This document shows, piece by piece, positions 43,574 through 51,514 of a stretch of 64,000 nucleotides of DNA. The first letter of the stretch is position 1. The number at the start of each line of letters is the position of its first letter. The DNA is from Oscillospiraceae bacterium (GTDB lineage: Bacteria; Bacillota; Clostridia; Oscillospirales; Acutalibacteraceae): NCBI GenBank assembly GCA_015065425.1, contig SVQH01000013.1:4929-68928 (forward strand). The letters are read 5' to 3'. Below the pieces are notes generated by a model. That model was not told the origin of the DNA, searched no databases, and saw only the letters and a list, made by a program, of their open reading frames with translations. The position numbers and the translations under genes are program-made.

Positions 43574-45868
43574 ATGAATATGAAATTATGCTCAAGATGC
43601 AATAAGCGTCCTGCTGTGCTTTTTATCTCCAAAATTGAAGGAGATAAGACCACGCAGGAGGGGCTTTGCATCAAATGTGCCATGGATATGAATATAGGTC
43701 CCATAAAAGATATGATGTCAAAAATGGGTATAACCGAAGAAGATATTGATGCTATAAACGAGCAGTTCAGTGCTCTTGAAGAAGACGGAGCATTTGAAAA
43801 CGGCGGTGCATCCACCCTTCCGTTTTTGCAGGGGCTTTTCGGTGATAATTCCATGTCCAAAAAAGATGATGATGTCGATCTTCCTGCCGAGCTTGTTGAT
43901 GAAGACGGTAAGGAAAAACATAAAAAGAATAAAAGAGATAATAAGAAAAAGGCTCAGAGAAAATTCCTTGAACTTTATTGTACCGACCTTACAAAAAAAG
44001 CAAGAGAAGGTAAAATTGATCGTATAATCGGCAGAAGCGATGAAATTGCAAGAATTACCCAGATTCTTTGCAGGCGAACAAAGAACAATCCTTGTCTTAT
44101 TGGTGAACCGGGTGTCGGTAAAACTGCCATTGCTGAAGGACTTGCTCTTGCAATAGCTGAAGGCAGAGTGCCTGCAAAGCTTTTAAGAAAAGAGATTCAT
44201 CTTCTCGACCTTACTGCACTTGTTGCCGGAACACAGTTCAGAGGACAGTTTGAAAGCAGAATAAAGGGGCTTGTTGACGAGGTAAAAGCTCAGGGAAATA
44301 TCATTTTGTTTATAGACGAGGTGCACAATCTTGTCGGAACAGGTGATGCAGAAGGCTCAATGAATGCCGCAAATATTCTTAAACCCGCTCTTTCAAGAGG
44401 CGAGATACAGGTTATCGGTGCTACGACATTCAATGAATACAGAAAGCATATTGAAAAGGATGCAGCACTCGAAAGACGTTTCCAACCGGTAAAAGTCGAA
44501 GAACCCTCCATTGAAAATGCTTATGAGATGCTCAAGGGTATTAAAGAATATTACGAAAATTTCCACAGAGTAAGAATATCTGATAATCTTCTTTATAAAG
44601 CTGTTACTCTTTCCGAAAGATATATAAATGACCGTTTCCTGCCCGATAAAGCTATTGACCTTCTTGATGAAGCATGTACCTGTGCAAATCTCAGAAATAA
44701 GGCAATAAGTGCACTTGAAGAGGGTGAACTCCGCCTTGCTGAAATAAGAGCAGAGGAAAGCGAGCTTATGGCTGAAACCGAAAATCCCGATTATGAAGCT
44801 CTTGCAAAAATCCGTGCGGAAATTATGCAGCTTGAAGGCCAGATTGAGGACCTCAGAATAAAAGCAGAGGACAATTTTGTTACTGAGGACGACCTTGCAA
44901 AGGTTATCAGTCTTTCAACAGGAATTCCCGTAAACAAGATAATCGATACCGATATGAAGAAGCTTTCAAATATGGAAGATAATCTCAAGGCAAGAATTAT
45001 CGGTCAGGATGAAGCAGTAGAGGCTGTTGCCGCTGCCATAAGAAGAAGCCGTGTAAGACTCAGTCCCGTTAAAAGACCTGCATCCTTCATTTTTGTAGGT
45101 CCTACAGGTGTCGGTAAAACAGAGCTGGTAAAACAGCTTGCAAACGAATTGTTTGACACTCCCGAAACGCTTATCCGTCTTGATATGTCCGAATTTATGG
45201 AGAAACACTCCGTTTCCCGTCTTATCGGTTCTCCTCCCGGCTATGTAGGATATGACGAAGCAGGTCAGCTTACCGAAAAAGTAAGAAGAAAGCCTTATTC
45301 TGTTGTTCTTTTCGACGAAATTGAAAAAGCACATCCCGATGTCATGAACATCCTTCTTCAGATTCTTGATGAAGGAAAAACAAATGATGCTCAGGGCAGA
45401 ACCGTAAGCTTTGAAAATGCAGTTATCATAATGACCTCCAATGCGGGAAGTGAAAACAGGGAAAGTCTCTTAGGCTTCGGAAAAGATAAGGGAACTGCTG
45501 TCAAAGATAAGGCACTTAAATCCCTCAGAGAATTCTTAAGACCTGAATTCCTCGGCAGAGTTGATGAAGTTATTGTGTTCAATCAGCTGACTTCGGAGGA
45601 CTATAAGAAGATTGCAAAGCTTCTTATTGATGAGTTTATCCCCTCACTTCGTGATAAGGGAATAAAGCTTGTTGTTGACGAAGATGTTCCCGCAGTAGTT
45701 GCCGCAGATGCCGACGGAGGTGTCAGAGGTGCAAGAGATATCCGTCATACCATAAGAAAGGCTATTGAAGACCCCATTGCCAATATTCTTGTTTCCTGCT
45801 ATGATAAAGTTATCGATGAAATCAGAGTTTTTGTCCATGAGGGAAAAATCGTAGTTTCTCACAGTTAA
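43574..45868 (+). CDS. clpE: Clp protease ATPase with N-terminal zinc finger (ClpE type)
   Basis: A 764-residue Hsp100 unfoldase. Residues 1-40 form a ClpE-type zinc finger (CSRCNK ... LCIKCAMD) in place of the ClpC double N-domain. A charged Lys-rich linker (about 95-135) follows, then AAA-1 (GEPGVGKTAIAEG, FIDEVHNLVG), a short coiled middle domain (about 365-430), and AAA-2 (GPTGVGKTELVKQ, LFDEIEKAHP). The LLGFGK loop in AAA-2 matches the ClpP-docking tripeptide, so it should deliver substrates to ClpP. B. subtilis ClpE is about 700 residues; the linker accounts for the extra. I saw no CIRCE or CtsR-type operator upstream; it ends the long operon. Confidence 0.9.
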   Translation: MNMKLCSRCNKRPAVLFISKIEGDKTTQEGLCIKCAMDMNIGPIKDMMSKMGITEEDIDAINEQFSALEEDGAFENGGASTLPFLQGLFGDNSMSKKDDDVDLPAELVDEDGKEKHKKNKRDNKKKAQRKFLELYCTDLTKKAREGKIDRIIGRSDEIARITQILCRRTKNNPCLIGEPGVGKTAIAEGLALAIAEGRVPAKLLRKEIHLLDLTALVAGTQFRGQFESRIKGLVDEVKAQGNIILFIDEVHNLVGTGDAEGSMNAANILKPALSRGEIQVIGATTFNEYRKHIEKDAALERRFQPVKVEEPSIENAYEMLKGIKEYYENFHRVRISDNLLYKAVTLSERYINDRFLPDKAIDLLDEACTCANLRNKAISALEEGELRLAEIRAEESELMAETENPDYEALAKIRAEIMQLEGQIEDLRIKAEDNFVTEDDLAKVISLSTGIPVNKIIDTDMKKLSNMEDNLKARIIGQDEAVEAVAAAIRRSRVRLSPVKRPASFIFVGPTGVGKTELVKQLANELFDTPETLIRLDMSEFMEKHSVSRLIGSPPGYVGYDEAGQLTEKVRRKPYSVVLFDEIEKAHPDVMNILLQILDEGKTNDAQGRTVSFENAVIIMTSNAGSENRESLLGFGKDKGTAVKDKALKSLREFLRPEFLGRVDEVIVFNQLTSEDYKKIAKLLIDEFIPSLRDKGIKLVVDEDVPAVVAADADGGVRGARDIRHTIRKAIEDPIANILVSCYDKVIDEIRVFVHEGKIVVSHS

Positions 45869-45906
45869 GAAAACTGAAAAAATAATCAAAAAATTAAAAA
45901 ATAATA

Positions 45907-45935
45907 TTGACAACACGGAGATTAGGTGTTATAAT
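45907..45935 (+). promoter_or_regulatory. Promoter of tRNA-Gly
   Basis: Perfect TTGACA (45907-45912), exact 17-base spacer, perfect TATAAT (45930-45935), 12 bases ahead of the tRNA: a consensus stable-RNA promoter. Confidence 0.95.
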
Positions 45936-45947
45936 AATCTCCGTTGT

Positions 45948-46021
45948 GCGGGTGTAGTTCAGCGGTAGAATCCCAGCCTTCCAAGCTGGTCGTGTGGGTT
46001 CGACTCCCATCACCCGCTCCA
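45948..46021 (+). tRNA. tRNA-Gly (anticodon TCC)
   Basis: A 74-base cloverleaf: acceptor GCGGGTG / CACCCGC, D-loop with AGCGGTAGAA, anticodon stem CCAGC / GCTGG around loop CTTCCAA, T-arm GTGGG-TTCGACT-CCCAT, and encoded CCA at 46019-46021. It is monocistronic, between a consensus promoter and a strong terminator. Confidence 0.97.
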
Positions 46022-46024
46022 TGT

Positions 46025-46065
46025 AAAAAACCTCTTTTGTCTGATAGGACAAAAGAGGTTTTTTA
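46025..46065 (+). terminator. Terminator of tRNA-Gly
   Basis: AAAACCTCTTTTGTC / GACAAAAGAGGTTTT, a perfect long stem with a 6-base loop and T-run. Confidence 0.95.
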
Positions 46066-46580
46066 CAATTATATCCGTCCCTACGGTCACGGATGATATA
46101 TCCTGCGGGTATGATATCTGCTTCTCAGGTGATATACGTTTCGCGTATGCCGGCAACGGATATTATATCATATTTGCAGTGCAAATATATCATACGGCAA
46201 CGCCGTATAATATATCACGTTAGCGATATATTATAGAAAACCGGAACAAATTATATAACCGCATTGCAGATGCGTGGCATAATTTTAAGAGTATAGTACA
46301 ATGTTTTGACTGCAATGTTATTCTTGTAACATATATTGATGTTATCAATGCGATTCAATGCATTGAGTAAGGAATTGCATATTCCAATAAATCAAATCCC
46401 TTTCCGGTAGGTAATGCAGAAATGATAGGTATTGAACTATAGGTGTGTTTTTACTTACTTTTACCGCAAATCCGCTCCGTTTGGTTACTCTTTTTTTCTT
46501 GAAGTGAAGTAATCAATTTCCTATGCAACATTCACCTGTTATCCGATAAGATATAATAGAGTCATATTATCGGAGGTGAT
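46066..46580. other. Long non-coding gap with palindrome cluster
   Basis: About 515 bases without a gene. The first part (46073-46233) is the palindrome cluster described separately. From 46240 to 46500 I find only short open stretches, and no promoter or RNA gene that I can name. Just before the ZIP gene there is a TATAAT (46552-46557) with a poor -35, inside a CCGATAA / TTATCGG dyad (46543-46549 and 46567-46573). Confidence 0.6.
46073..46233. repeat. Cluster of distinct short palindromes with GATAT/ATATC joints
   Basis: At least five hairpin-forming units stand in a row. ATCCGT/ACGGAT (46073-46094); ATACG/CGTAT (46134-46148); ATATTTGC-AGT-GCAAATAT (46170-46188); ATACGGC-AAC-GCCGTAT (46192-46208); TAATATATC/GATATATTA (46208-46233). 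They differ in stem sequence and are separated by GATAT- or ATATC-like stretches. This is not a CRISPR array because no unit repeats. It looks like a non-coding mobile or scattered intergenic element. Confidence 0.75.
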
Positions 46581-47342
46581 GTGTTGATTTTTGCTGTAGT
46601 AAGAGGACTTTTATATCCTTTTTTCGGAACTCTTCTCGGAAGCTCATTTGTATTTTTTTTGAAAAAAGAGCCGGGAAAGAAATTTATGTGTTTTCTTGAC
46701 GGAACTGCGGCAGGTATTATGTGTGCGGCTTCTTTTTTCAGCCTTATTTCCCCTGCAGTAGAACAGGCAGAAAAAGACGGTGCTTTGCCTCTTCTTTCTT
46801 GCTGTATCGGTTTTTTTACGGGTATAACCGTTTTTATTCTTACGGATAAATTACTCGCTCTGTTCTTATCCGGAAAAAAAGATAATTCCGGAAATCTTCT
46901 CCTGTGGGCTGTAAGCATACATAATATTCCCGAAGGAATGGCAGTCGGTGTTGTTTACTCAGGTCTTCTTTTCGGTTCAGGCGACATAAAGCTGTCATCT
47001 GCCATATCTTTATCACTTGGAATCGCAATGCAGAATATTCCGGAAGGTGCCATAGTTTCTCTGCCTCTTAAAGCAAGAGGAAAAAGTACGCTGAATGCTT
47101 TTTCATTGGGCTGTGTTTCAGGCATTGCTGAACTCGTTTCTGCCGTTTTTGCATTGTTTTTGGCTGCATTTTCCTACAGTATTCTGCCTTTTTCCCTGTG
47201 TTTTGCCGCAGGTGCAATGTTTTATGTGGTTCTTGCTGAACTTTCCGAGGATTTTTCGGATAAAAAAACAAGCCCCGAAGCGTTGTTTTTTTTCGCTCTG
47301 GGCTTTGGTCTGATGATGCTTCTCGATACTTTTCTCGGGTGA
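46581..47342 (+). CDS. ZIP family metal transporter
   Basis: A membrane protein of about 253 residues with roughly eight helices. The ZIP metal-binding motifs are clear: HNIPEGMAVG in helix IV and QNIPEGAIVS in helix V. ZIP proteins import zinc, iron or other divalent cations. The first residue is uncertain: GGAGG at 46572-46576 is 4 bases from GTG 46581 and 7 from TTG 46584; the ATG at 46579 is out of frame and stops at once. Its end lies 2 bases from the end of ylmH. Confidence 0.9.
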   Translation: MLIFAVVRGLLYPFFGTLLGSSFVFFLKKEPGKKFMCFLDGTAAGIMCAASFFSLISPAVEQAEKDGALPLLSCCIGFFTGITVFILTDKLLALFLSGKKDNSGNLLLWAVSIHNIPEGMAVGVVYSGLLFGSGDIKLSSAISLSLGIAMQNIPEGAIVSLPLKARGKSTLNAFSLGCVSGIAELVSAVFALFLAAFSYSILPFSLCFAAGAMFYVVLAELSEDFSDKKTSPEALFFFALGFGLMMLLDTFLG

Positions 47343-47344
47343 CA

Positions 47345-48088
47345 TCATTTATATATTTGCAGACTGAGTTTCAGTCTGCCTTTTTTTGTTTCCGATATAA
47401 TGCATCTGTATATGAACTTCCCGAATCCTCTTACCGATACGGTATCATTTTCTTTAAGATTCTTTGAGGTGTTTTCGCACAACTGAAAATTTATAAATAC
47501 CTTTTTTCCTCTGAAAAGCTCGTCAGCAGTGTTTCTTGAAAGCTTATACAGTGACGATATCACGCAGTCAGCTCTTAATGAGCTTGAAATAATTTCAATG
47601 TCTTCAAGATTAAACAGTGCTGAGGAATCTTCAAATACGGTAGTAGTGCACCTGACATCGGTGTGTCTTATTCTTTTCAGATTCTCACAGATAAAGGGAC
47701 ATATTTTTTTTGTCACAAATATATATGCTGTTTTGTCTCTTATGACAATGTCGCCGATAAGCTCTCTTTTTACAGACAGATTCATAACAGCTCCGAGGCA
47801 GTCTCTGTGTGATATCTCTTCTGCAAATTTTATATTGAGAGGCTCGATTTTTATACAGTCAATAGGGAAGTCCTCCGAATAAAACAGCTCGTCTTCGTCT
47901 CCGAAACGAACCATTTTTCTCTGTGTTCCTTCACTTCCTCCGAAAAATGTAAAAGCAGTAAGCTTCTTTTTATTTATAATTATTTCATTTTGTTCTTCCT
48001 CATTGAGAAAATCTGAAAAAGTGAATATGCTTTTATTGCGTGACCGCTCTGAAAGGTCTTCAATGTGTGCCATAAAATATGTGTCCAT
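47345..48088 (-). CDS. ylmH: YlmH-type S4-domain RNA-binding protein
   Basis: A 247-residue cytoplasmic protein. The C-terminal S4 domain has RADCVISSLYKLSRNTADEL and VSVRGFGKFIY. The N-terminal part with FTFFGGSEGTQRKMVRFG matches YlmH proteins, which in Firmicutes lie near division genes and can act in ribosome-associated quality control. Here it stands alone, separated from sepF/divIVA. The start at 48088 follows CGGAGAGAAC on the minus strand. Confidence 0.88.
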   Translation of the reverse strand: MDTYFMAHIEDLSERSRNKSIFTFSDFLNEEEQNEIIINKKKLTAFTFFGGSEGTQRKMVRFGDEDELFYSEDFPIDCIKIEPLNIKFAEEISHRDCLGAVMNLSVKRELIGDIVIRDKTAYIFVTKKICPFICENLKRIRHTDVRCTTTVFEDSSALFNLEDIEIISSSLRADCVISSLYKLSRNTADELFRGKKVFINFQLCENTSKNLKENDTVSVRGFGKFIYRCIISETKKGRLKLSLQIYK

Positions 48089-48108
48089 GGTTCTCTCCGT
48101 TATTAAAA

Positions 48109-48137
48109 TATATAATATATATAATATAGTATATCAA
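48109..48137 (-). promoter_or_regulatory. Possible promoter of ylmH
   Basis: Minus strand TTGATA (48132-48137), 17 bases, TATATA (48109-48114) in a very AT-rich stretch where several alignments are possible. Confidence 0.35.
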
Positions 48138-48149
48138 CAGATATTTCTA

Positions 48150-48178
48150 TTGACTTTACCGCTTTAGTATGCTAAAAT
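48150..48178 (+). promoter_or_regulatory. Promoter of the yerC-his operon
   Basis: TTGACT (48150-48155), 17 bases, TAAAAT (48173-48178). A palindrome overlaps the spacer and -10 box. Confidence 0.8.
48163..48176 (+). promoter_or_regulatory. Candidate operator (palindrome) for the YerC-type regulator
   Basis: TTTAGTATGCTAAA: five outer base pairs of perfect dyad symmetry around a TATG centre with one mismatch. Its overlap with the promoter spacer and -10 box is where a repressor would block polymerase. The link to the YerC-like protein is inference from position. Confidence 0.5.
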
Positions 48179-48210
48179 GGTGAAAAATTTTATTGTGAGC
48201 GTGAATTGAA

Positions 48211-48501
48211 ATGAATAACGATTTTGCCCACCGTGCGGAAAAATTATATGAAGCGGTTCTATGCCTTGAAACAAAAGAAGAGTGTGCCGCTTTTTTCAGT
48301 GATATCTGTACCATTCAGGAGGTTGAGGCTCTTGTGCAGAGGCTTGAAATTGCAAAATGCCTTCTTGACGGTAAAAATTATAATGATATCAGCAAAGAAA
48401 TAGGCGTTTCCACTGCAACTATATGCAGAGTGGGAAAGTGCATAAAATACGGTGACGGCGGTTATAAGACCGTTATTTCAAGAACAGCAGAAGAGGAATA
48501 A
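48211..48501 (+). CDS. YerC/YecD (TrpR-family) transcription regulator
   Basis: A 96-residue helical protein of the TrpR/YerC/YecD family. The helix-turn-helix is near residues 60-85 (YNDISKEIGVSTATICRVGKC), and EVEALVQRLEIAKCLLDGK is the usual preceding helix. Members bind DNA as dimers. As the first gene of the histidine operon, 2 bases before hisZ, it is likely a local repressor responding to histidine; related YerC proteins have been proposed as histidine regulators in Firmicutes. The ATG at 48211 has no strong ribosome site; GAGCGTGAATTG lies upstream. Confidence 0.88.
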   Translation: MNNDFAHRAEKLYEAVLCLETKEECAAFFSDICTIQEVEALVQRLEIAKCLLDGKNYNDISKEIGVSTATICRVGKCIKYGDGGYKTVISRTAEEE

Positions 48502-48503
48502 TA

Positions 48504-49598
48504 ATGATAAACGAAAAATTACTTAAAAATGAAGAACTTGCGGTATACCGTCTTCGCAGTCTTTATTCGGATTTCGGATACACTCTTTATAAAATGAGCA
48601 AGTTTGAAGAATATGATCTTTATGTCAGAAATAAAGATTTTCTTATTTCTGACAGAATTATAACATTTACAGATACCAACGGCAAGCTTCTTGCGTTGAA
48701 GCCCGACGTCACTTTGTCCATAATAAATAATTTTTCCGCAAATAATTCACCTGTGCAGAAAATGTACTACAATGAAAATGTTTACCGTGTTTCAGGTTCA
48801 ACGGGAAAATTCAAAGAAATTATGCAGACAGGTCTTGAATGTATAGGGAAGATAGGTATTTATGAAATAACCGAGGTCGTATATCTTGCAGTAAGAAGTC
48901 TGGCACTCATTGATGATAATTTTGCTGTAGAGCTTTCTCATGCAGGGCTCCTGCAGTCCCTTTTTGATGACATGAAAATAAATGAAAGTACTCGTGACAG
49001 TGTTTCGGAATGCATAAGAATCAAAAGCTCCGGTAAAACAGATGAACTTTTGTCCGAAGGCAAAATTTCGGATACTCAGGCTGATTTCATAAGAACTCTC
49101 TATGCAAATTATAGCAGTATAAATGCTTTTTGTGAAGCAGTTTCTGAATTTTATCTATCGGAAGAAAGCAAACGGCTTCTCAGAGAGTTTTCTGATATTT
49201 TTGCAGGTGCAGCTTCGGGCAGGGATAAAGAAAAGCTTTTTGTAAATTTTTCCATTTCTGCCGATGCGGGATATTACAGCGGAGTTGTTTTCAAAGGCTA
49301 TATAAACGGTATACCTGAAAGTGTGCTTTCTGGCGGTCAGTACGATTCTCTTATGAAAAAACTCGGAAGTCAGGGTTCTGCAATAGGTTTTGCTGTTTAT
49401 CTCGACAGTTTTGAACGCTTCGGCGTCAGTATGCCCGAATATGATGTGGATACCGTTCTTCTTATAGGAGAAAACGATGACCCTGTGTCTGTTCTCAGAA
49501 AAGTTGAAGAATTAAGAGAAGAAGGCGGAAGCGTGAGTGTAAGAGCTTCGCTGCCTGATGATATCAGATACCGCCGTGTGATAAAAACGGAGGCTTAG
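48504..49598 (+). CDS. hisZ: ATP phosphoribosyltransferase regulatory subunit
   Basis: A 364-residue relative of class II histidyl-tRNA synthetase. It has synthetase motifs (ALKPDVTLSII, QKMYYNENVYR, LSGGQYDSLM) but lacks the anticodon domain. It joins short HisG to form the feedback-inhibited octamer. Only organisms with short HisG carry it, and the next gene is short HisG. In operon with a 2-base gap after the YerC gene. Confidence 0.95.
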   Translation: MINEKLLKNEELAVYRLRSLYSDFGYTLYKMSKFEEYDLYVRNKDFLISDRIITFTDTNGKLLALKPDVTLSIINNFSANNSPVQKMYYNENVYRVSGSTGKFKEIMQTGLECIGKIGIYEITEVVYLAVRSLALIDDNFAVELSHAGLLQSLFDDMKINESTRDSVSECIRIKSSGKTDELLSEGKISDTQADFIRTLYANYSSINAFCEAVSEFYLSEESKRLLREFSDIFAGAASGRDKEKLFVNFSISADAGYYSGVVFKGYINGIPESVLSGGQYDSLMKKLGSQGSAIGFAVYLDSFERFGVSMPEYDVDTVLLIGENDDPVSVLRKVEELREEGGSVSVRASLPDDIRYRRVIKTEA

Positions 49599-49599
49599 T

Positions 49600-50238
49600 A
49601 TGGAATTTATAAATATTGCTCTTCCGAAAGGCAGACTCGGTGAAAAAGTATATGACATTTTTGAAAAAGCAGGTTTTGAATGTCCCTCAATAAAAGAGAA
49701 TAACCGCAAGCTAACATTTGAAAATCCCGAAAAAGGAGTAAGATATTTCTGGGTAAAGCCCTCCGATGTTGCTATTTATGTTGAAAGAGGTGCAGCCGAT
49801 ATCGGTGTTGCAGGTAAGGATATTCTTCTTGAATATGAGCCCGATGTTTATGAACTTGCAGACCTTCATATGGGTGTTTGTCGCATGGCGGTTGCCGCTC
49901 CCGAAAACTTCCGTGACGATAAGTCAAGAACTCTTAAGGTTGCGACAAAGTTTTCAAATATAGCATCAAAATATTATGCTTCAATGTGCCGTGATATTGA
50001 TATAATACATCTCAACGGGTCCATTGAGCTCGCCCCTATTCTCGGACTTTCCGATGTCATAGTTGATATAGTTGAGACGGGAAAAACACTTAAAGAAAAC
50101 GGACTTGTTCCTTTTGAAACAATAGTACCCATAAGTGCAAGACTTATTTCAAATAAAGCAAGCTACAGCTTTAAGACCAGGAAAATAAATCAGATAAAAA
50201 ATGCAATGGAAGAATATGTGAGGAATCAGAATGATTAA
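49600..50238 (+). CDS. hisG: ATP phosphoribosyltransferase, short form
   Basis: A 212-residue catalytic subunit of the first histidine-pathway step, joining ATP and PRPP. IALPKGRLGEKVYDIFEKAG is typical, and the PRPP loop is VDIVETGKTLKENGL. It lacks the C-terminal regulatory domain of long HisG, consistent with HisZ next door. It overlaps hisD by 8 bases. Confidence 0.97.
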   Translation: MEFINIALPKGRLGEKVYDIFEKAGFECPSIKENNRKLTFENPEKGVRYFWVKPSDVAIYVERGAADIGVAGKDILLEYEPDVYELADLHMGVCRMAVAAPENFRDDKSRTLKVATKFSNIASKYYASMCRDIDIIHLNGSIELAPILGLSDVIVDIVETGKTLKENGLVPFETIVPISARLISNKASYSFKTRKINQIKNAMEEYVRNQND

Positions 50239-51514
50239 GATATATGAATATTCTGCACTGAATAATGATGAAATTTTTGACCGTGCTGACCCTACGGGTG
50301 ATGTTTCGGGTATTGTTTCCGATATAATTGAAGATGTAAAAAATAATGGTGATGCCGCCTTATACAAATATTGTGAAAAATTCGATAAGGCAAAACTCAG
50401 TTCTCTTGAAGTATCCTCTGAAGAAATTGAAGAAGCCTTCAGTAAGGTTGAACCCGAATTCATAGAAATTCTCAGAAAAGCTGCAAAAAACATAATAGAA
50501 TTTCACTCTGCACAGAAAAGAAACAGCTTTGTTGTTGATACTGATAAAAAAGGTGTAGTAATCGGTCAGAAGGTAATACCCGTTGAAAAAGCAGGTCTTT
50601 ATGTTCCCGGCGGTACGGCAGCATATCCGTCGACCGTACTTATGGACTCAATTCCCGCGAAAATAGCAGGTTGCAAGGAAATCTGCATCTGTACACCGCC
50701 TTCATCTGACGGGAAAGTAAATCCCGTAATTTTGGCTGCCGCAAAAATTGCAGGTGTTGACCGCATCTTCAAGGTAGGGGGAGCTCAGGCTATAGCCGCT
50801 CTCGCTTACGGCACCGAAACAGTATCAAAGGTTGATAAAATTGTGGGACCCGGTAATGCTTTTGTCGCAGAAGCAAAAAGACAGGTATACGGTATGGTAT
50901 CCATTGATATGATTGCAGGTCCCAGTGAGATTCTTGTTATCGCAGATAAATATTCTGACCCCGTTTTTGTTGCTGCCGACCTTCTCTCTCAGGCTGAACA
51001 TGACAAAAATGCAAGTGCAGTTCTCGTAACCGAATCAAAAGAATTTGCTGAAGCAGTTTCAAAAGAGCTTGAAAGACAGATTCCTTTACTCGAAAGAGAA
51101 GAAATTGCAAGAGTTTCCATTGATAATAACGGAAAAATAATTATAGCTCCCGACATTGAAACGGGAATAAACATAGCAAATGAAATTGCTCCCGAGCATC
51201 TTGAACTTTGTCTTGATGACCCCTTCTGTTATCTTGATTCAATAAAGAATGCAGGCAGCATATTTATGGGAAGATATTGTCCCGAAGCACTCGGCGATTA
51301 TTTTGCCGGTCCCAATCACACGCTTCCCACAAGCGGTACTGCAAGGTTTTCAAGTCCTCTGTCCGTTGATGACTTTGTAAAGAAAACACAGTTCACTTAC
51401 TATACAAAAGATGCACTTGCAGAGGTTTACAAGGATGTTGCATATTTTGCAGAAAAAGAAGGACTCGGTGCTCATGCCAAGAGTGCTACAGTCAGATTTG
51501 AGGAAATAAAATGA
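50231..51514 (+). CDS. hisD: Histidinol dehydrogenase
   Basis: A 427-residue zinc enzyme that oxidises histidinol to histidine in two NAD steps. VPGGTAAYPSTVLM, VDKIVGPGNAFVAEAKR and the IDMIAGPSEILVIAD region are family signatures; catalytic Glu-His lie in NEIAPEHLEL and zinc ligands include the AEHD and GPNHTLPT segments. Length typical. It overlaps hisG and hisC. Confidence 0.98.
   Translation: MIKIYEYSALNNDEIFDRADPTGDVSGIVSDIIEDVKNNGDAALYKYCEKFDKAKLSSLEVSSEEIEEAFSKVEPEFIEILRKAAKNIIEFHSAQKRNSFVVDTDKKGVVIGQKVIPVEKAGLYVPGGTAAYPSTVLMDSIPAKIAGCKEICICTPPSSDGKVNPVILAAAKIAGVDRIFKVGGAQAIAALAYGTETVSKVDKIVGPGNAFVAEAKRQVYGMVSIDMIAGPSEILVIADKYSDPVFVAADLLSQAEHDKNASAVLVTESKEFAEAVSKELERQIPLLEREEIARVSIDNNGKIIIAPDIETGINIANEIAPEHLELCLDDPFCYLDSIKNAGSIFMGRYCPEALGDYFAGPNHTLPTSGTARFSSPLSVDDFVKKTQFTYYTKDALAEVYKDVAYFAEKEGLGAHAKSATVRFEEIK

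Noticed and set aside
46073..46233. Palindrome series as CRISPR or as one long RNA gene
   Set aside because: Units are all different and very short; no promoter or conserved RNA fold is recognised.
46240..46500. Degenerate protein remnant on either strand
   Set aside because: Short open stretches exist on the minus strand but I recognise no family and no frame with a start signal; evidence too weak to call a pseudogene.
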